Below are positions 8,411 to 17,290 of a stretch of DNA of 64,000 bases, piece by piece (position 1 is the first letter of the stretch; each line of letters starts with the position of its first letter). Location of the stretch: contig NZ_JH993797.1 of NCBI RefSeq assembly GCF_000316115.1, positions 4,078,486 to 4,142,485 of the forward strand, given 5' to 3'. The notes beneath the pieces are model-generated. The model did no database searches. It was not told where the DNA came from and saw only the letters and a program-made list of their open reading frames with translations. The position numbers and the translations under genes are program-made. Source of the stretch: Leptolyngbya sp. PCC 7375 (GTDB lineage: Bacteria; Cyanobacteriota; Cyanobacteriia; Phormidesmidales; Phormidesmidaceae).

Positions 8411-9667
8411 ATGGATACCAGAGCATTTCGCCGTAGTCTCAACAAATCCGATAACTACTACCGCAATCAAGGCTTTGGAGAAAAAGAGCAAATTGCGGTT
8501 CAAATGGATGACGAATACCAAAGCGACCTCATTCAAACTATCCGCAACCAGGGCTATACCTACACTCAAGGCGATGTAACGATTAAGCTTGCTAAAGATT
8601 TTGGTTTTTGCTGGGGTGTAGAACGCTCCATTGCCATGGCCTATGAAGCTCGCCAGCATTTTCCAAACCAGCGTATTTGGATTACTAACGAGATCATCCA
8701 TAATCCCGGGGTCAATGAACGTCTCCAGGAAATGAACGTTCAGTTTATCCAGGTCATCGATGGCACAAAAGATTTTTCAGGCGTTGAGCAGGGTGATGTG
8801 GTAATTTTGCCCGCATTTGGGGCCAGTGTTGACGAAATGAAGCTACTCAACGAGCGCGACTGCACCATTGTCGATACCACTTGTCCCTGGGTATCTAAGG
8901 TTTGGACCTCCGTAGAGAAGCATAAAAAACAAGCATTTACCTCCATAATCCATGGCAAGTACCAGCATGAAGAGACCGTAGCCACCAAATCCTTCGCAAA
9001 TACATACCTGGTGGTTCTCAACCTGGACGAAGCACAGTACGTTGCTAACTACATTCTTAACGGCGGCAATTCTCCAGAGGAAAGGCTGCGCAAACGCACC
9101 GAGTTTCTGGATAAATTTGCCAATGCCTATTCACAAGGTTTCGATCCTGACCAAGATTTAGACGCTGTGGGCGTTGCCAATCAAACCACCATGCTCAAAG
9201 GAGAAACCGAGCAAATCGGCAAGCTGTTAGAACGCACCATGCTGAAAAAGTATGGCCCTCAAGCCATTAATGAGCATTTTTCCAGCTTTAACACCATCTG
9301 TGATGCCACTCAAGAACGGCAAGACGCCATGTTTGAGCTAGTCGATATGGACATGGATCTGATGGTGGTGATTGGTGGTTTCAATTCATCTAATACGACC
9401 CATCTACAAGAAATTGCCATTGAGCGCGACATTCCTTCATATCACATCGATGGTCCCCAGCGCTTAGGGCCTGGCAACCAGATCGAGCATCAGCCACTCC
9501 ATAAAACCCCAACCGTTTCTAAAGAGTGGTTGCCCACTGGCAAAATTGTGATCGGCATTACCTCAGGAGCATCAACCCCTGATAAGTCAGTGGCACAGGT
9601 CATTCAACGCATATTTCAACTCAAAGCAGCGCAACCAGCTCCTGTCGTTGCGCAACCGTCAGTCTAA
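8411..9667 (+). CDS. ispH: 4-hydroxy-3-methylbut-2-enyl diphosphate reductase (IspH)
   Basis: IspH performs the last step of the MEP pathway, reducing HMBPP to IPP and DMAPP with a [4Fe-4S] cluster; in cyanobacteria it feeds carotenoid, phytol and quinone synthesis. The three cluster cysteines are visible in DFGFCWGVERS (C67), DTTCPWVSKVW and NTICDATQERQ. TSGASTPDKSV near the end is the conserved substrate-binding block. The 418-residue length and N-terminal extension (RRSLNKSDNYYRNQGFG) are typical of the cyanobacterial/plant type rather than the ~316-residue E. coli type. Confidence 0.97.
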   Translation: MDTRAFRRSLNKSDNYYRNQGFGEKEQIAVQMDDEYQSDLIQTIRNQGYTYTQGDVTIKLAKDFGFCWGVERSIAMAYEARQHFPNQRIWITNEIIHNPGVNERLQEMNVQFIQVIDGTKDFSGVEQGDVVILPAFGASVDEMKLLNERDCTIVDTTCPWVSKVWTSVEKHKKQAFTSIIHGKYQHEETVATKSFANTYLVVLNLDEAQYVANYILNGGNSPEERLRKRTEFLDKFANAYSQGFDPDQDLDAVGVANQTTMLKGETEQIGKLLERTMLKKYGPQAINEHFSSFNTICDATQERQDAMFELVDMDMDLMVVIGGFNSSNTTHLQEIAIERDIPSYHIDGPQRLGPGNQIEHQPLHKTPTVSKEWLPTGKIVIGITSGASTPDKSVAQVIQRIFQLKAAQPAPVVAQPSV

Positions 9668-9733
9668 GCGATTAGCTACGGTGAATAAGCTCACTCTTTG
9701 AGTAATAGATTACCTATGAGTTCCCATCGTATT

Positions 9734-9751
9734 CCTGGTGCAAGCACCAGG
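9734..9751. repeat. Hairpin downstream of ispH
   Basis: CCTGGTGC, a two-base loop AA, and GCACCAGG form a perfect 8-bp stem 67 nt after the ispH stop. There is no T run. It may stabilise the 3' end or be a weak terminator. Confidence 0.4.
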
Positions 9752-9823
9752 GACACCGAAAGGGAGCAAATCAAAGCTAGGCGTTCTAAGTGGCGTCACA
9801 CCAGTGATTTTCCCTAGAATGTA

Positions 9824-9853
9824 AAGATGGGTATACCAGATTATTCCCATCTT
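9824..9853 (+). promoter_or_regulatory. Stem-loop just upstream of a small ORF
   Basis: AAGATGGG (9824-9831) pairs with CCCATCTT (9846-9853), enclosing a 14-nt loop. It ends 6 nt before the GAGGGG ribosome binding site of the small ORF at 9871, so it could affect initiation there. Function is inferred only from position. Confidence 0.35.
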
Positions 9854-9870
9854 CTCCTTGAGGGGCAGAT

Positions 9871-10098
9871 ATGGGTCTTATCGTTGCTTACCCGTTCAAT
9901 TTTAATGCTTCGAAATATAAAACTTATCGGCAGCCTCTGGGAGGCAGTCCATGCTTTTTAAAAAGCAATTTCATGATTCATACGCAGACATCTAAGCCCA
10001 CTCTTATGTCTCAATTTATACTTTTCAATAAGCTTGGCAGTGCTTCAGTAGGCACACGGGTGCCATTACATCCGAAAATCATTAATTCTTTTAGGTAG
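9871..10098 (+). CDS. Possible small protein of 75 residues, unknown
   Basis: The ORF starts with ATG 5 nt after a strong GAGGGG Shine-Dalgarno sequence, the main reason to list it. The protein (MGLIVAYPFNFNASKYK to KIINSFR) has no recognised domain, no signal peptide and no obvious membrane helix. It lies in the gap between ispH and the large orphan at 10144. It may be a chance ORF behind a fortuitous SD. Confidence 0.3.
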   Translation: MGLIVAYPFNFNASKYKTYRQPLGGSPCFLKSNFMIHTQTSKPTLMSQFILFNKLGSASVGTRVPLHPKIINSFR

Positions 10099-10143
10099 AC
10101 TTAGCTGACAATATGTAAGTTCCTGATTGAGTTCCTGGTGATT

Positions 10144-11520
10144 ATGGTTCGTACAGATATCCAGAACGCCCAACACGTCTTATACGATTTCTTTCTCTAC
10201 AGTGTCCAAACGGAACCTGTTGACGTTGTTTTGGCCACATTTCGTCGTCTTTTTGTGGATTACACAGAATCATCCACCGAATCAGAGCTTCCTGTCGCCC
10301 TATATTCTATAGTCATTGCTAACAGTGAGCAGCAGTTTCTATTTACCCTCAAACGGGTTTGCTACATCCTAATTAACAACTGGGGCATTCAACGTCAACC
10401 AGACGCCATCCGCGCTCTGATCAAGATGTTTGATGACCAAGCTTTAATGCGTCCTGGGTTTTCGCTAATCCTCAAGCGACTGCGCATTTGGATGCGGAAC
10501 TTTATTACAAGTCAAGATTTTCATGACCTGAAACTGTTTGCAGCCCGCTACGAACAGCACGAACATTGGAGCAATCGATATACCTCCTATTTATTGGCTC
10601 CTCAGTATCTAAATCTAGAGAACCCATTAGAACAACGCGAAGCTGCTCGTCACTTATCGTCACAGCTGAAGTCAAAGTTTCGCTTTGATCTGGCAATGTA
10701 TACAGCCAAATCCCAGATGGAGTCTCCGCCCACAACAATCGATAACCCAACGGTATTAGGCGAAGCTGCCATTAATTTGATCAAGATGCTGCTGTTGCAG
10801 CCAGGCCGTTTTGGCTATGAGAACCTGGCAAATTTGTTGCATAAACAATGCCAGCAGCTGACTTACTGGGAATTTAAACGGGCGTTATTGCACTATCTAG
10901 CCTATGCACTCCCCAATACCCCCATTACTCGCACACTCAAAGACAAATTACCCGACTCTGTTTTGACCATTTACAGGCACAATAACTCGGAGTTATTAAC
11001 AGAAGCTCTGATTTTACGTACCTGCAAACGAGTCATTGACATTCTTACCTGTGAAGATGGGGTACAACCGTCCAAATTCTTTAGTATGTTCCTAGCCCAA
11101 GGAAACCCACTGGTGCTAGTCATTTTATTGCTCAAAATTGCCCTATTTTGCCCCAATGTACAATCTCACCTGGAGCTTCGTATTGCTAGCTTAATTCGAT
11201 ATTACGAAACCTATTCAGAAGAAGACTGTCGCTGGGTCATCAACTTTTTTGAGGTATTTCGCATTACGTTTGCAGTCTATGCAAGCGGCACGCTTTACAA
11301 CTTAGTGCAGATCTCCACAGACGATGCGAATGTGCCTCCCCTCAGTACCTATCGGATTTTTTCACAACTGCGAGATCAGCATCTGAACTTTAACCAAGTT
11401 GCAGCAGAGCTTGAACAGCGCATCATGGAGGACGAGACCTTACAACAACACTTGGTAGCCCAAACTCCACTAGAAATCGCAACTATGCCTCCCACCATGC
11501 AAGACGCGATCGCAAGTTAG
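10144..11520 (+). CDS. Large alpha-helical protein of unknown function
   Basis: A 458-residue protein from ATG 10144; the frame also has a GTG two codons earlier. No catalytic motif is visible. The sequence is rich in amphipathic helices (for example FLFTLKRVCYILINNWGIQ, LRIWMRNFITSQDFHDLKLF) and one strongly hydrophobic stretch (NPLVLVILLLKIALFCPNV, about residues 320-338) that may be a buried helix or a membrane segment. It has the look of a conserved cyanobacterial protein, but I cannot name it. Its stop overlaps the convergent ABC permease stop by 4 bp (TTAG). Confidence 0.75.
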   Translation: MVRTDIQNAQHVLYDFFLYSVQTEPVDVVLATFRRLFVDYTESSTESELPVALYSIVIANSEQQFLFTLKRVCYILINNWGIQRQPDAIRALIKMFDDQALMRPGFSLILKRLRIWMRNFITSQDFHDLKLFAARYEQHEHWSNRYTSYLLAPQYLNLENPLEQREAARHLSSQLKSKFRFDLAMYTAKSQMESPPTTIDNPTVLGEAAINLIKMLLLQPGRFGYENLANLLHKQCQQLTYWEFKRALLHYLAYALPNTPITRTLKDKLPDSVLTIYRHNNSELLTEALILRTCKRVIDILTCEDGVQPSKFFSMFLAQGNPLVLVILLLKIALFCPNVQSHLELRIASLIRYYETYSEEDCRWVINFFEVFRITFAVYASGTLYNLVQISTDDANVPPLSTYRIFSQLRDQHLNFNQVAAELEQRIMEDETLQQHLVAQTPLEIATMPPTMQDAIAS

Positions 11521-12317
11521 TCTTGCTGGCGGGCAAACTGATAGGCCCCATTCATGGAAAGTGCGATCGCAACTATCAACAACACAGGAATCGAGTACCA
11601 AGGAAACTCATTCAGGGGTTGATACGCTACAGCTCGCAAGCCAATAGTTGTATAGGTGAGGGGCAGCAGATAAACAATGCCTTTTAGCACAGCGGGCAGC
11701 GTAGATGGGTCAAAAAATGTCGCCCCCAGAAATGACATCGGTACAATCAAAAAATTGTTAAAGAGCCCGACGCTCTCCAAGGACTTAACATTTAAGCCAA
11801 CAATTACCCCTAAACCAGCAAACACCGCACAATTCAGCACTAGCAGCAATAAAAACAGTGGGTGCAAGAAACTCCATACATCACGGGTAAACAGGATGGC
11901 CACCAAAATCACCGAGCCAGCCGTTAACAAACCACGTACTATCCCTGCCAACATCTTCCCCAAATGCATCGCTAGAGGATGAATGGGAAACAGCAGCATT
12001 TCCTCAAAATTTTTCGTAAACAGTCGCTCACCACAAATCGAGAACGTGGTCCCACCAAAGCTAATCACCATGGATGATAGCGCCACCATACCAGGCAGAA
12101 TAAATTCTAAATAGCTATCTCCTACGGGGGGGCGGGCAGCTTGGTCGAGAGAACTCCCCAACCCCAAACCAAACGCCAAAATGTAGATAAGGGGAGACAC
12201 CAATCCTGATGCCGCCACTTGGGGAATCCGCACCCGCAAATCTAACCAGTCCCCCCAAAAAATGGTCCAACTGTCTGCAAATAGGGTCTGTAGTGTGCGA
12301 GCTCGGAATATTTTCAC
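11517..12317 (-). CDS. ABC-2 type transporter permease
   Basis: A 266-residue integral membrane protein with about six helices, of the ABC-2 (DrrB/NodJ-like) permease family. Features include an N-terminal amphipathic region (TLQTLFADSWTIFWGDWLDLR), helix 1 at SGLVSPLIYILAFGLGLGS, the ERLFTKNFEEMLLFPIHP coupling segment, and late helices in FNNFLIVPMSFLGATFF and IVYLLPLTYTTIGL. Such permeases pair with a separate ATPase, which is not in this window. Cargo (lipid, polysaccharide or drug) is unknown. It converges on the gene at 10144. Confidence 0.85.
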   Translation of the reverse strand: MKIFRARTLQTLFADSWTIFWGDWLDLRVRIPQVAASGLVSPLIYILAFGLGLGSSLDQAARPPVGDSYLEFILPGMVALSSMVISFGGTTFSICGERLFTKNFEEMLLFPIHPLAMHLGKMLAGIVRGLLTAGSVILVAILFTRDVWSFLHPLFLLLLVLNCAVFAGLGVIVGLNVKSLESVGLFNNFLIVPMSFLGATFFDPSTLPAVLKGIVYLLPLTYTTIGLRAVAYQPLNEFPWYSIPVLLIVAIALSMNGAYQFARQQD

Positions 12318-12683
12318 AGCCTATAAATCCGAAATCTTAAATGTGTCTTTATTATCAATGGTTACGGTGCCATTTTCCCCATATATTCATTACGTATCTA
12401 TATTGACCTTATTGACCTTACTCAAGAAATTCTATAAATTTCTTCCACTAAATAAATAATTCACCATATTTGATGATTGTTCTTGGTTACTACCACTAGA
12501 TATGGTGTTTTCCTGGGAAGAAAACAGTGAAGCTAGAAATCCTTTAATCGTAATGAGATGTAGCAGATTTAGACACCAAACATTTAAACTCTGAAGAACT
12601 ATTACGCTTCCTCACAAAGAATGTAAACAACGTCATTTACAGTGATAAATTTGTGAGCGATAAGGTTGAGAGATAATATTTCC
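12318..12683 (+). promoter_or_regulatory. psaD upstream region
   Basis: The gap between the divergent ABC permease and psaD. A direct repeat of TTGACCTTA lies at 12403-12420; the second TTGACC is 15 bp before TATAAA (12433-12438), a possible sigma70-like promoter with short spacing. At 12622-12641, TGTAAA and TTTACA face each other across 8 bp. TTTACA is the half-site of HLR1/RpaB sites that govern PSI genes, but the usual direct-repeat form is not seen, so this is tentative. Confidence 0.35.
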
Positions 12684-13112
12684 ATGTCTGAAGAAATTAC
12701 TGGCAAAACTCCGATCTTTGGTGGCAGTACTGGTGGCCTACTTTCCGCTGCTGAGCGGGAAGAAAAGTACGTTATCACCTGGAGCAGCAAAAAGGAACAG
12801 CCCTTTGAGATGCCCACTGGTGGTGTAGCTATCATGAACACAGGCGAGAATATGCTTTATCTAGCTCGCAAAGAGCAGTGCTTAGCTCTCAGCCGTCAGC
12901 TCAAGACCAAATTTAAGCCCAGAATTACTGATTATAAAATTTATCGCGTTTTACCTACTGGCGAGACCACCTATTTGCACCCGGCAGATGGTGTTCCTCC
13001 TGAGAAGGTTAACGAAGGTCGTGGTTACAGCGGCAAGATTGACCGCAACATTGGGAGTAATCCTGACCCTGCGACTATTAAGTTTAGCGGTAAGGAACCC
13101 TACGAGGTTTAA
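12684..13112 (+). CDS. psaD: Photosystem I reaction centre subunit II (PsaD)
   Basis: PsaD is the stromal-side PSI subunit that docks ferredoxin and helps hold PsaC. The 142-residue protein from ATG 12684 (MSEEITGKTPIFGGSTGGLL) matches cyanobacterial PsaD throughout, including WSSKKEQPFEMPTGGVAIM, YKIYRVLPTGETTYLHPADG and the C-terminal SGKEPYEV. An in-frame TTG at 12666 gives a 6-residue longer frame but is unlikely. It is followed by a strong intrinsic terminator, so it is probably monocistronic; trpE follows. Confidence 0.98.
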   Translation: MSEEITGKTPIFGGSTGGLLSAAEREEKYVITWSSKKEQPFEMPTGGVAIMNTGENMLYLARKEQCLALSRQLKTKFKPRITDYKIYRVLPTGETTYLHPADGVPPEKVNEGRGYSGKIDRNIGSNPDPATIKFSGKEPYEV

Positions 13113-13170
13113 GAATTTTAGCTACTGCACCTATTGCATTGGTTTAGAAAAATAACCGTTACGGCTTTAA

Positions 13171-13197
13171 GAGGCAGTCTATGGGCTGCCTCTTTTT
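13171..13197 (+). terminator. psaD intrinsic terminator
   Basis: GAGGCAG (13171-13177) and CTGCCTC (13186-13192) form a GC-rich stem with an 8-nt loop, followed by TTTTT. It lies about 60 nt after the psaD stop, as expected for a highly expressed single gene. Confidence 0.9.
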
Positions 13198-13361
13198 AAT
13201 GGTCTAATAGCCGACTATCCTCTGATTAATTTTGCCGCTTACCCAAGGTTCAAACCCATAAGACAGGCTGAACAACGTTATCCACATCTAGAGCTGTAGT
13301 TTTCTGCAAAACAACTTAAGGTTGAACTTGCATATGGCTTACGCCTACCTTCCAATACTCC

Positions 13362-14894
13362 ATGATTTATCCAGACCTCGCCACATTTAAGACGCTTGCA
13401 AACCAGGGTAACTTTGTCCCGGTATACCAGGAGTGGGTTGCCGATCTAGATACACCAGTGTCAGCCTGGTGCAAGGTATGCGCGGGGCAACCCTACAGTT
13501 TTTTACTGGAGTCTGTCGAGGGGGGTGAAAATATTGGTCGCTATAGTCTATTGGGGTGTGATCCACTATGGACTCTTGAAGCCAAAGGCGAAACTACCAC
13601 TCAGCGATTTCGCGACGGTACTGAGCAAGTGTTTACCGGCAATCCCTTTGATATCTTGACGGACTGTCTTGCTCCCTATCAACCGGTGAAATTGCCCGCC
13701 TTACCCCCTGGTATTGGTGGGTTATTTGGCTTTTGGGGTTATGAGCTGATCAAGTGGATTGAGCCGACGGTTACGATTCACCCGTTTAGTCAAGGTGACC
13801 TGCCTGATGGTCTATGGATGCAGGTGGATAGCCTCTTGATTTTTGACCAGGTTAAGCGAAAAATTTGGGCTGTTAGCTATGCAGATTTACGTGACCCTGA
13901 GATTGGTTTGGAGCAGGCTTATGGGGAGAGTTGCGATCGCATAAGCAACCTCGTCAATAAACTCAACCTGCCCTTAGCGAGCCAAGACAGTCGCCTTGCC
14001 TGGACCCCTCCTGGTAGTAATCAAGCAGCTGAGCTGGCCTATACCAGTAACCGCAGCAAAGACGACTTTTGCCAAAGTGTAGAAACAGCCAAAGCCCACA
14101 TCAAAGCGGGCGATATTTTCCAGTTGGTCATCTCCCAGCGTCTGACAACTGACTACAGTGGTAATCCGTTTGACCTATATCGCTCATTGCGACTGGTCAA
14201 TCCATCTCCCTATATGGCCTATTTCAACTTCCAAGACTGGCAGATTATTGGCTCCAGCCCTGAGGTTATGGTCAAAGCCACCCGCGAAGGCGATGACGAT
14301 ACCCTGACCGCCATCCTCCGACCTATTGCCGGTACCCGTCCTCGCGGTAAAACAATTGCTGAAGATAATGCCTATGCTGAGGATCTATTGGCTGACCCCA
14401 AAGAACTTGCCGAGCACGTGATGCTGGTGGATCTAGGCCGTAATGATTTGGGGCGAGTATGTACCAGCGGCACCGTCAGCGTTGATGAGCTGATGATCAT
14501 TGAGCGTTACTCCCATGTAATGCACATCGTCAGCAACGTCATCGGCGAACTAGCCCCTGGCAAAACCGCGTGGGACTTACTCAAAGCCTGTTTTCCAGCA
14601 GGTACAGTCAGTGGTGCGCCTAAAATTCGCGCCATGCAGATCATGAATGACCTGGAGCCCTGTCGGCGCGGCCCCTATTCTGGGGTTTATGGCTACTACG
14701 ACTTTGAAGGTCAGCTCAACAGCGCGATCACTATCCGAACAATGGTGGTCGAAAGCAAGGAGGATGGCACCCATCGGATTAGCGTTCAGGCAGGAGCAGG
14801 ACTGGTTGCCGATTCGGTGCCTGAAAATGAATATCAAGAAACCCTGAACAAAGCGCGGGGTATGCTCGAAGCTGTCAGATGCTTAAAAAAATAG
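13362..14894 (+). CDS. trpE: Anthranilate synthase component I
   Basis: TrpE converts chorismate to anthranilate using ammonia supplied by TrpG, the first committed step of tryptophan synthesis. The 510-residue protein has an N-terminal region with the feedback-site type motif LLESVEGGENIGRYSLLG (tryptophan-binding LLES). The chorismate-binding domain includes GDIFQLVISQRL, PIAGTRPRGKT, ELAEHVMLVDLGRNDLGRV, FPAGTVSGAPKIRAM and a C-terminal GAGLVADSVPENEY. All blocks are intact. No trpG is adjacent; in cyanobacteria trp genes are often scattered. Confidence 0.96.
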   Translation: MIYPDLATFKTLANQGNFVPVYQEWVADLDTPVSAWCKVCAGQPYSFLLESVEGGENIGRYSLLGCDPLWTLEAKGETTTQRFRDGTEQVFTGNPFDILTDCLAPYQPVKLPALPPGIGGLFGFWGYELIKWIEPTVTIHPFSQGDLPDGLWMQVDSLLIFDQVKRKIWAVSYADLRDPEIGLEQAYGESCDRISNLVNKLNLPLASQDSRLAWTPPGSNQAAELAYTSNRSKDDFCQSVETAKAHIKAGDIFQLVISQRLTTDYSGNPFDLYRSLRLVNPSPYMAYFNFQDWQIIGSSPEVMVKATREGDDDTLTAILRPIAGTRPRGKTIAEDNAYAEDLLADPKELAEHVMLVDLGRNDLGRVCTSGTVSVDELMIIERYSHVMHIVSNVIGELAPGKTAWDLLKACFPAGTVSGAPKIRAMQIMNDLEPCRRGPYSGVYGYYDFEGQLNSAITIRTMVVESKEDGTHRISVQAGAGLVADSVPENEYQETLNKARGMLEAVRCLKK

Positions 14895-14921
14895 GCTGTG
14901 GAGTACGACACTCACAGCCTA
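14885..14921 (-). terminator. Intrinsic terminator of the 14982-15665 gene, overlapping the trpE stop
   Basis: TAGGCTGTG (14892-14900) and CACAGCCTA (14913-14921) form a 9-bp stem that can extend inward with one bulge. On the minus strand it is followed by seven Ts (complement of 14885-14891), a standard intrinsic terminator for the membrane-protein gene. The hairpin also covers the trpE stop codon, so it could define the trpE mRNA 3' end as well. Confidence 0.75.
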
Positions 14922-14981
14922 GAAAAATAGTTTCAGAATCCAACTTTACCTGAAGCAATATTAGTCAATTAATCAGAGTGA

Positions 14982-15665
14982 TCAAGCACTCGCAGGATTC
15001 GCACCATCGGCATCTAAAGTTGCTTCACCTTTAAGCACTTTATAGACCATGAGCAATGCCATAACGATGGGAGGCGTGATCACAAGCACTAGTAAATTGG
15101 ACACAATGGTGGCACCCAAGGGCAAGGCTGTGCCCAGAATAGCGCTAACAATAAACAGTGGAATCACCAAAGCAAGCGTAATTACAAAAACAGCCCAGAA
15201 GATTTTCCACCATTTTCCTCGGGTTAGCTCCCAGCTGGCTGATAAAGCCTCGGTTGGCGACTTATTTTCCAAAACAACGGCGTATTGGGTCGAAAATAGT
15301 CGTACAGAGAGGAAAATGCCTGGAACAAGCAGCAATAAAAACGCTGGGATTAAAATTACGACTAATAGCAGTGACGTCAGAATTAGATTGCTAGCCTTTC
15401 TCCAGGCCATGGCCACCGCTTCACTCAGATCCGTTGTCTGGCCTGTTAAACAGCGATTAACCAAGATAATCATGGCTCCACCTAAAATAGGCGCAACCAA
15501 AATTGCATATATTACATTGAGCATGCCTTGAAGCATCACATTCCGAACCAGAACAGAAATGAGTACACCAGGCAACGCCAGCAGCAAAACTGGCAAAAAC
15601 ACAGGGCCTACCCGCTGAAACGTATCCCGCAGAATTTCTACAGGCTTGAGATTTGTGGCTGTCAT
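14982..15665 (-). CDS. Multi-pass membrane protein, YciC/GPDPase-membrane-domain-like
   Basis: A 227-residue hydrophobic protein with about five or six helices. A conserved-looking soluble segment (LTRGKWWKIFWAV, preceded by KSPTEALSASWEL) separates two hydrophobic halves. The pattern ..P.eAl..Sw.ltrG..w.if.. is characteristic of bacterial membrane proteins related to the membrane domain of glycerophosphoryl diester phosphodiesterases and YciC. No catalytic residues are present. Function unknown. It ends at an intrinsic terminator shared with the trpE 3' end. Confidence 0.65.
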   Translation of the reverse strand: MTATNLKPVEILRDTFQRVGPVFLPVLLLALPGVLISVLVRNVMLQGMLNVIYAILVAPILGGAMIILVNRCLTGQTTDLSEAVAMAWRKASNLILTSLLLVVILIPAFLLLLVPGIFLSVRLFSTQYAVVLENKSPTEALSASWELTRGKWWKIFWAVFVITLALVIPLFIVSAILGTALPLGATIVSNLLVLVITPPIVMALLMVYKVLKGEATLDADGANPASA

Positions 15666-15755
15666 AAAACCTCTTAATAGCTAGCAATGAACTCTCTGAT
15701 GGTTTAAGGTTAATGCTTTCAACCTTTTTCACTGACTATCGCTTCTTAAAATGCA

Positions 15756-15788
15756 ATAAAGCTCCAACCAAAACGGCTGGAGCTTTAT
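15756..15788 (-). terminator. Hairpin downstream of the guanylyltransferase gene
   Basis: ATAAAGCTCCA (15756-15766) and TGGAGCTTTAT (15778-15788) are a perfect 11-bp inverted repeat extended inward by two G-C pairs. It lies 63 bp beyond the stop of the 15851-16930 gene and before the next minus-strand gene. The T tract on the minus strand is interrupted, so termination may be partial. Confidence 0.55.
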
Positions 15789-15850
15789 AAAACATCTGCA
15801 GCTATATAAGTCAGGCTGATGAGTAAGCCTGGCTGGCTATGGCCTATATC

Positions 15851-16930
15851 TTAAAGAAAATGATGGAATTTCTGCTCTTTGCCAAGGGCTTTAACCGCTT
15901 TTTTGATGTCTTGGGTGCGGTCTTTTTTAACAATTAGAGTAGCTTTGCCATCCCGCACAATCACCACATCCTCTAAACCAATGGTAACCACTACTTCGTC
16001 TTCCGAAGAAGAGTAAACAATGCAGCCATTGGTATCGTGGGCCTGGTGCTGACACATGTCCACATTTTCAGCATCCCCCTTCATCAGACGCTCAATGGCA
16101 TTCCAGTCGCCCAGGTCATCCCAGCCAAAGTTGGCAGGCATTACATAGGCTTTCTGGGTTTTTTCCATCACTGCGTAGTCAATGCTGAGCTTCTCCAGTT
16201 CAGCATAGGCATCGACACCTTTAGACATCAGCGGTCCCATGAGCTCAGGCGAATAGGCCTTGAGCTCGTCAATCATTACCCCTGCCGGGAAAATGAACAT
16301 GCCGCTGTTCCAGCTGTAGCGCCCACTCGCCAGGAACTCTTCGGCTACGCTACGCTCAGGCTTTTCTGTAAAGCGACTCACACGATAAGCGGCTAACTCG
16401 CCATATTGACCCGCATCATCGCCCTGTTCAATATAGCCGTATCCTGTAGATGGGAACGTGGGCTGAATCCCTAGTGTGGCAATGGCTTGCTGATCCTGAG
16501 CCAAGTCAGCTGCGGCACGAATTGTGGCACGAAACTTGGGTTCGTCAGTGATGTAGTGATCGGCCGGGAAAAAACATGCGATCGCATCCTCCCCATGGCG
16601 CTTAGCCACTTCCAAAGTTGCCCAGGCCACAGCTGGTGCAGTATCACGGCCTTGGGGTTCCACCAAAATATTGTCCTCAGGCAGTTCAGGCAGTTGCTGT
16701 TTGACACCATCCGCCAAATGAGACGCCGTAATCACCCAAATTGCATCCCAGCCACCCGACAAAGGCAACAAACGATCCGCCGTAGACTGCATCAAACTGC
16801 GACCACTACCGTCTAAACATAAAAACTGTTTAGGGTTCTTCAGACGACTAACCGGCCAAAAACGCTCACCTTTACCGCCAGCTAAAATAATTGGCACTAA
16901 CTTTGGAGTTGGATTCATAGGTTGTGTCAT
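15851..16930 (-). CDS. Mannose-1-phosphate guanylyltransferase
   Basis: This enzyme makes GDP-mannose from mannose-1-phosphate and GTP for polysaccharide and glycolipid synthesis. The nucleotidyltransferase signature LAGGKGERFWPVSR spans residues 16-29, followed by PKQFLCLDG. Further blocks are ILVEPQGRDTAPAVAWA, FPADHYI, GYGYIEQGD, FTEKPE and WNSGMFIF, all typical of ManC/GMP enzymes. The 359-residue length means it is the single-domain form, without the phosphomannose isomerase domain of bifunctional ManC. The first ATG may be five residues downstream (MNPTPKLVPII). Confidence 0.93.
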   Translation of the reverse strand: MTQPMNPTPKLVPIILAGGKGERFWPVSRLKNPKQFLCLDGSGRSLMQSTADRLLPLSGGWDAIWVITASHLADGVKQQLPELPEDNILVEPQGRDTAPAVAWATLEVAKRHGEDAIACFFPADHYITDEPKFRATIRAAADLAQDQQAIATLGIQPTFPSTGYGYIEQGDDAGQYGELAAYRVSRFTEKPERSVAEEFLASGRYSWNSGMFIFPAGVMIDELKAYSPELMGPLMSKGVDAYAELEKLSIDYAVMEKTQKAYVMPANFGWDDLGDWNAIERLMKGDAENVDMCQHQAHDTNGCIVYSSSEDEVVVTIGLEDVVIVRDGKATLIVKKDRTQDIKKAVKALGKEQKFHHFL

Positions 16931-17290
16931 TGTTTACTTAATAAAGTTAAATTACGGCGTTAAAATGGTGTGTCCTTATAGAATTCTGAACAATATTAGC
17001 GATTCCCCAAAACGCGAAGCATAGAAACAGCTTAATATTGGTTAACTTCTCACTAATGTGTAGAACACATCAAACGTCCATAGCCCCGTCCCCATAGACA
17101 CACCAGCCAACACAACTGTTTCTACACCTGAGAAATCCATAAACAAACATGCTGTTTGGATGACAATCCGCCAATCACTTCCAATCGCGTTCTGACTCTC
17201 GATTGAAGAGGGCGTAGTTTGTTTCTAGGGATCACCATTCATTCTTTGCTAGGCATCCCCCGCCTGTCCGGGCATTCTAATAAATACCCT
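16931..17290. other. Divergent intergenic region
   Basis: The gap between the guanylyltransferase and the LCP-family gene. It must hold divergent promoters, but I see no clear box, repeat or RNA gene. The first 72 bases of the LCP reading frame (TTG 17219 onward) are included here because the true start is probably ATG 17291. Confidence 0.35.

Noticed and set aside
15770..15790. Reading the hairpin at 15756-15788 as a strong terminator
   Set aside because: The T tract on the minus strand is interrupted, so it is listed with reduced confidence only.
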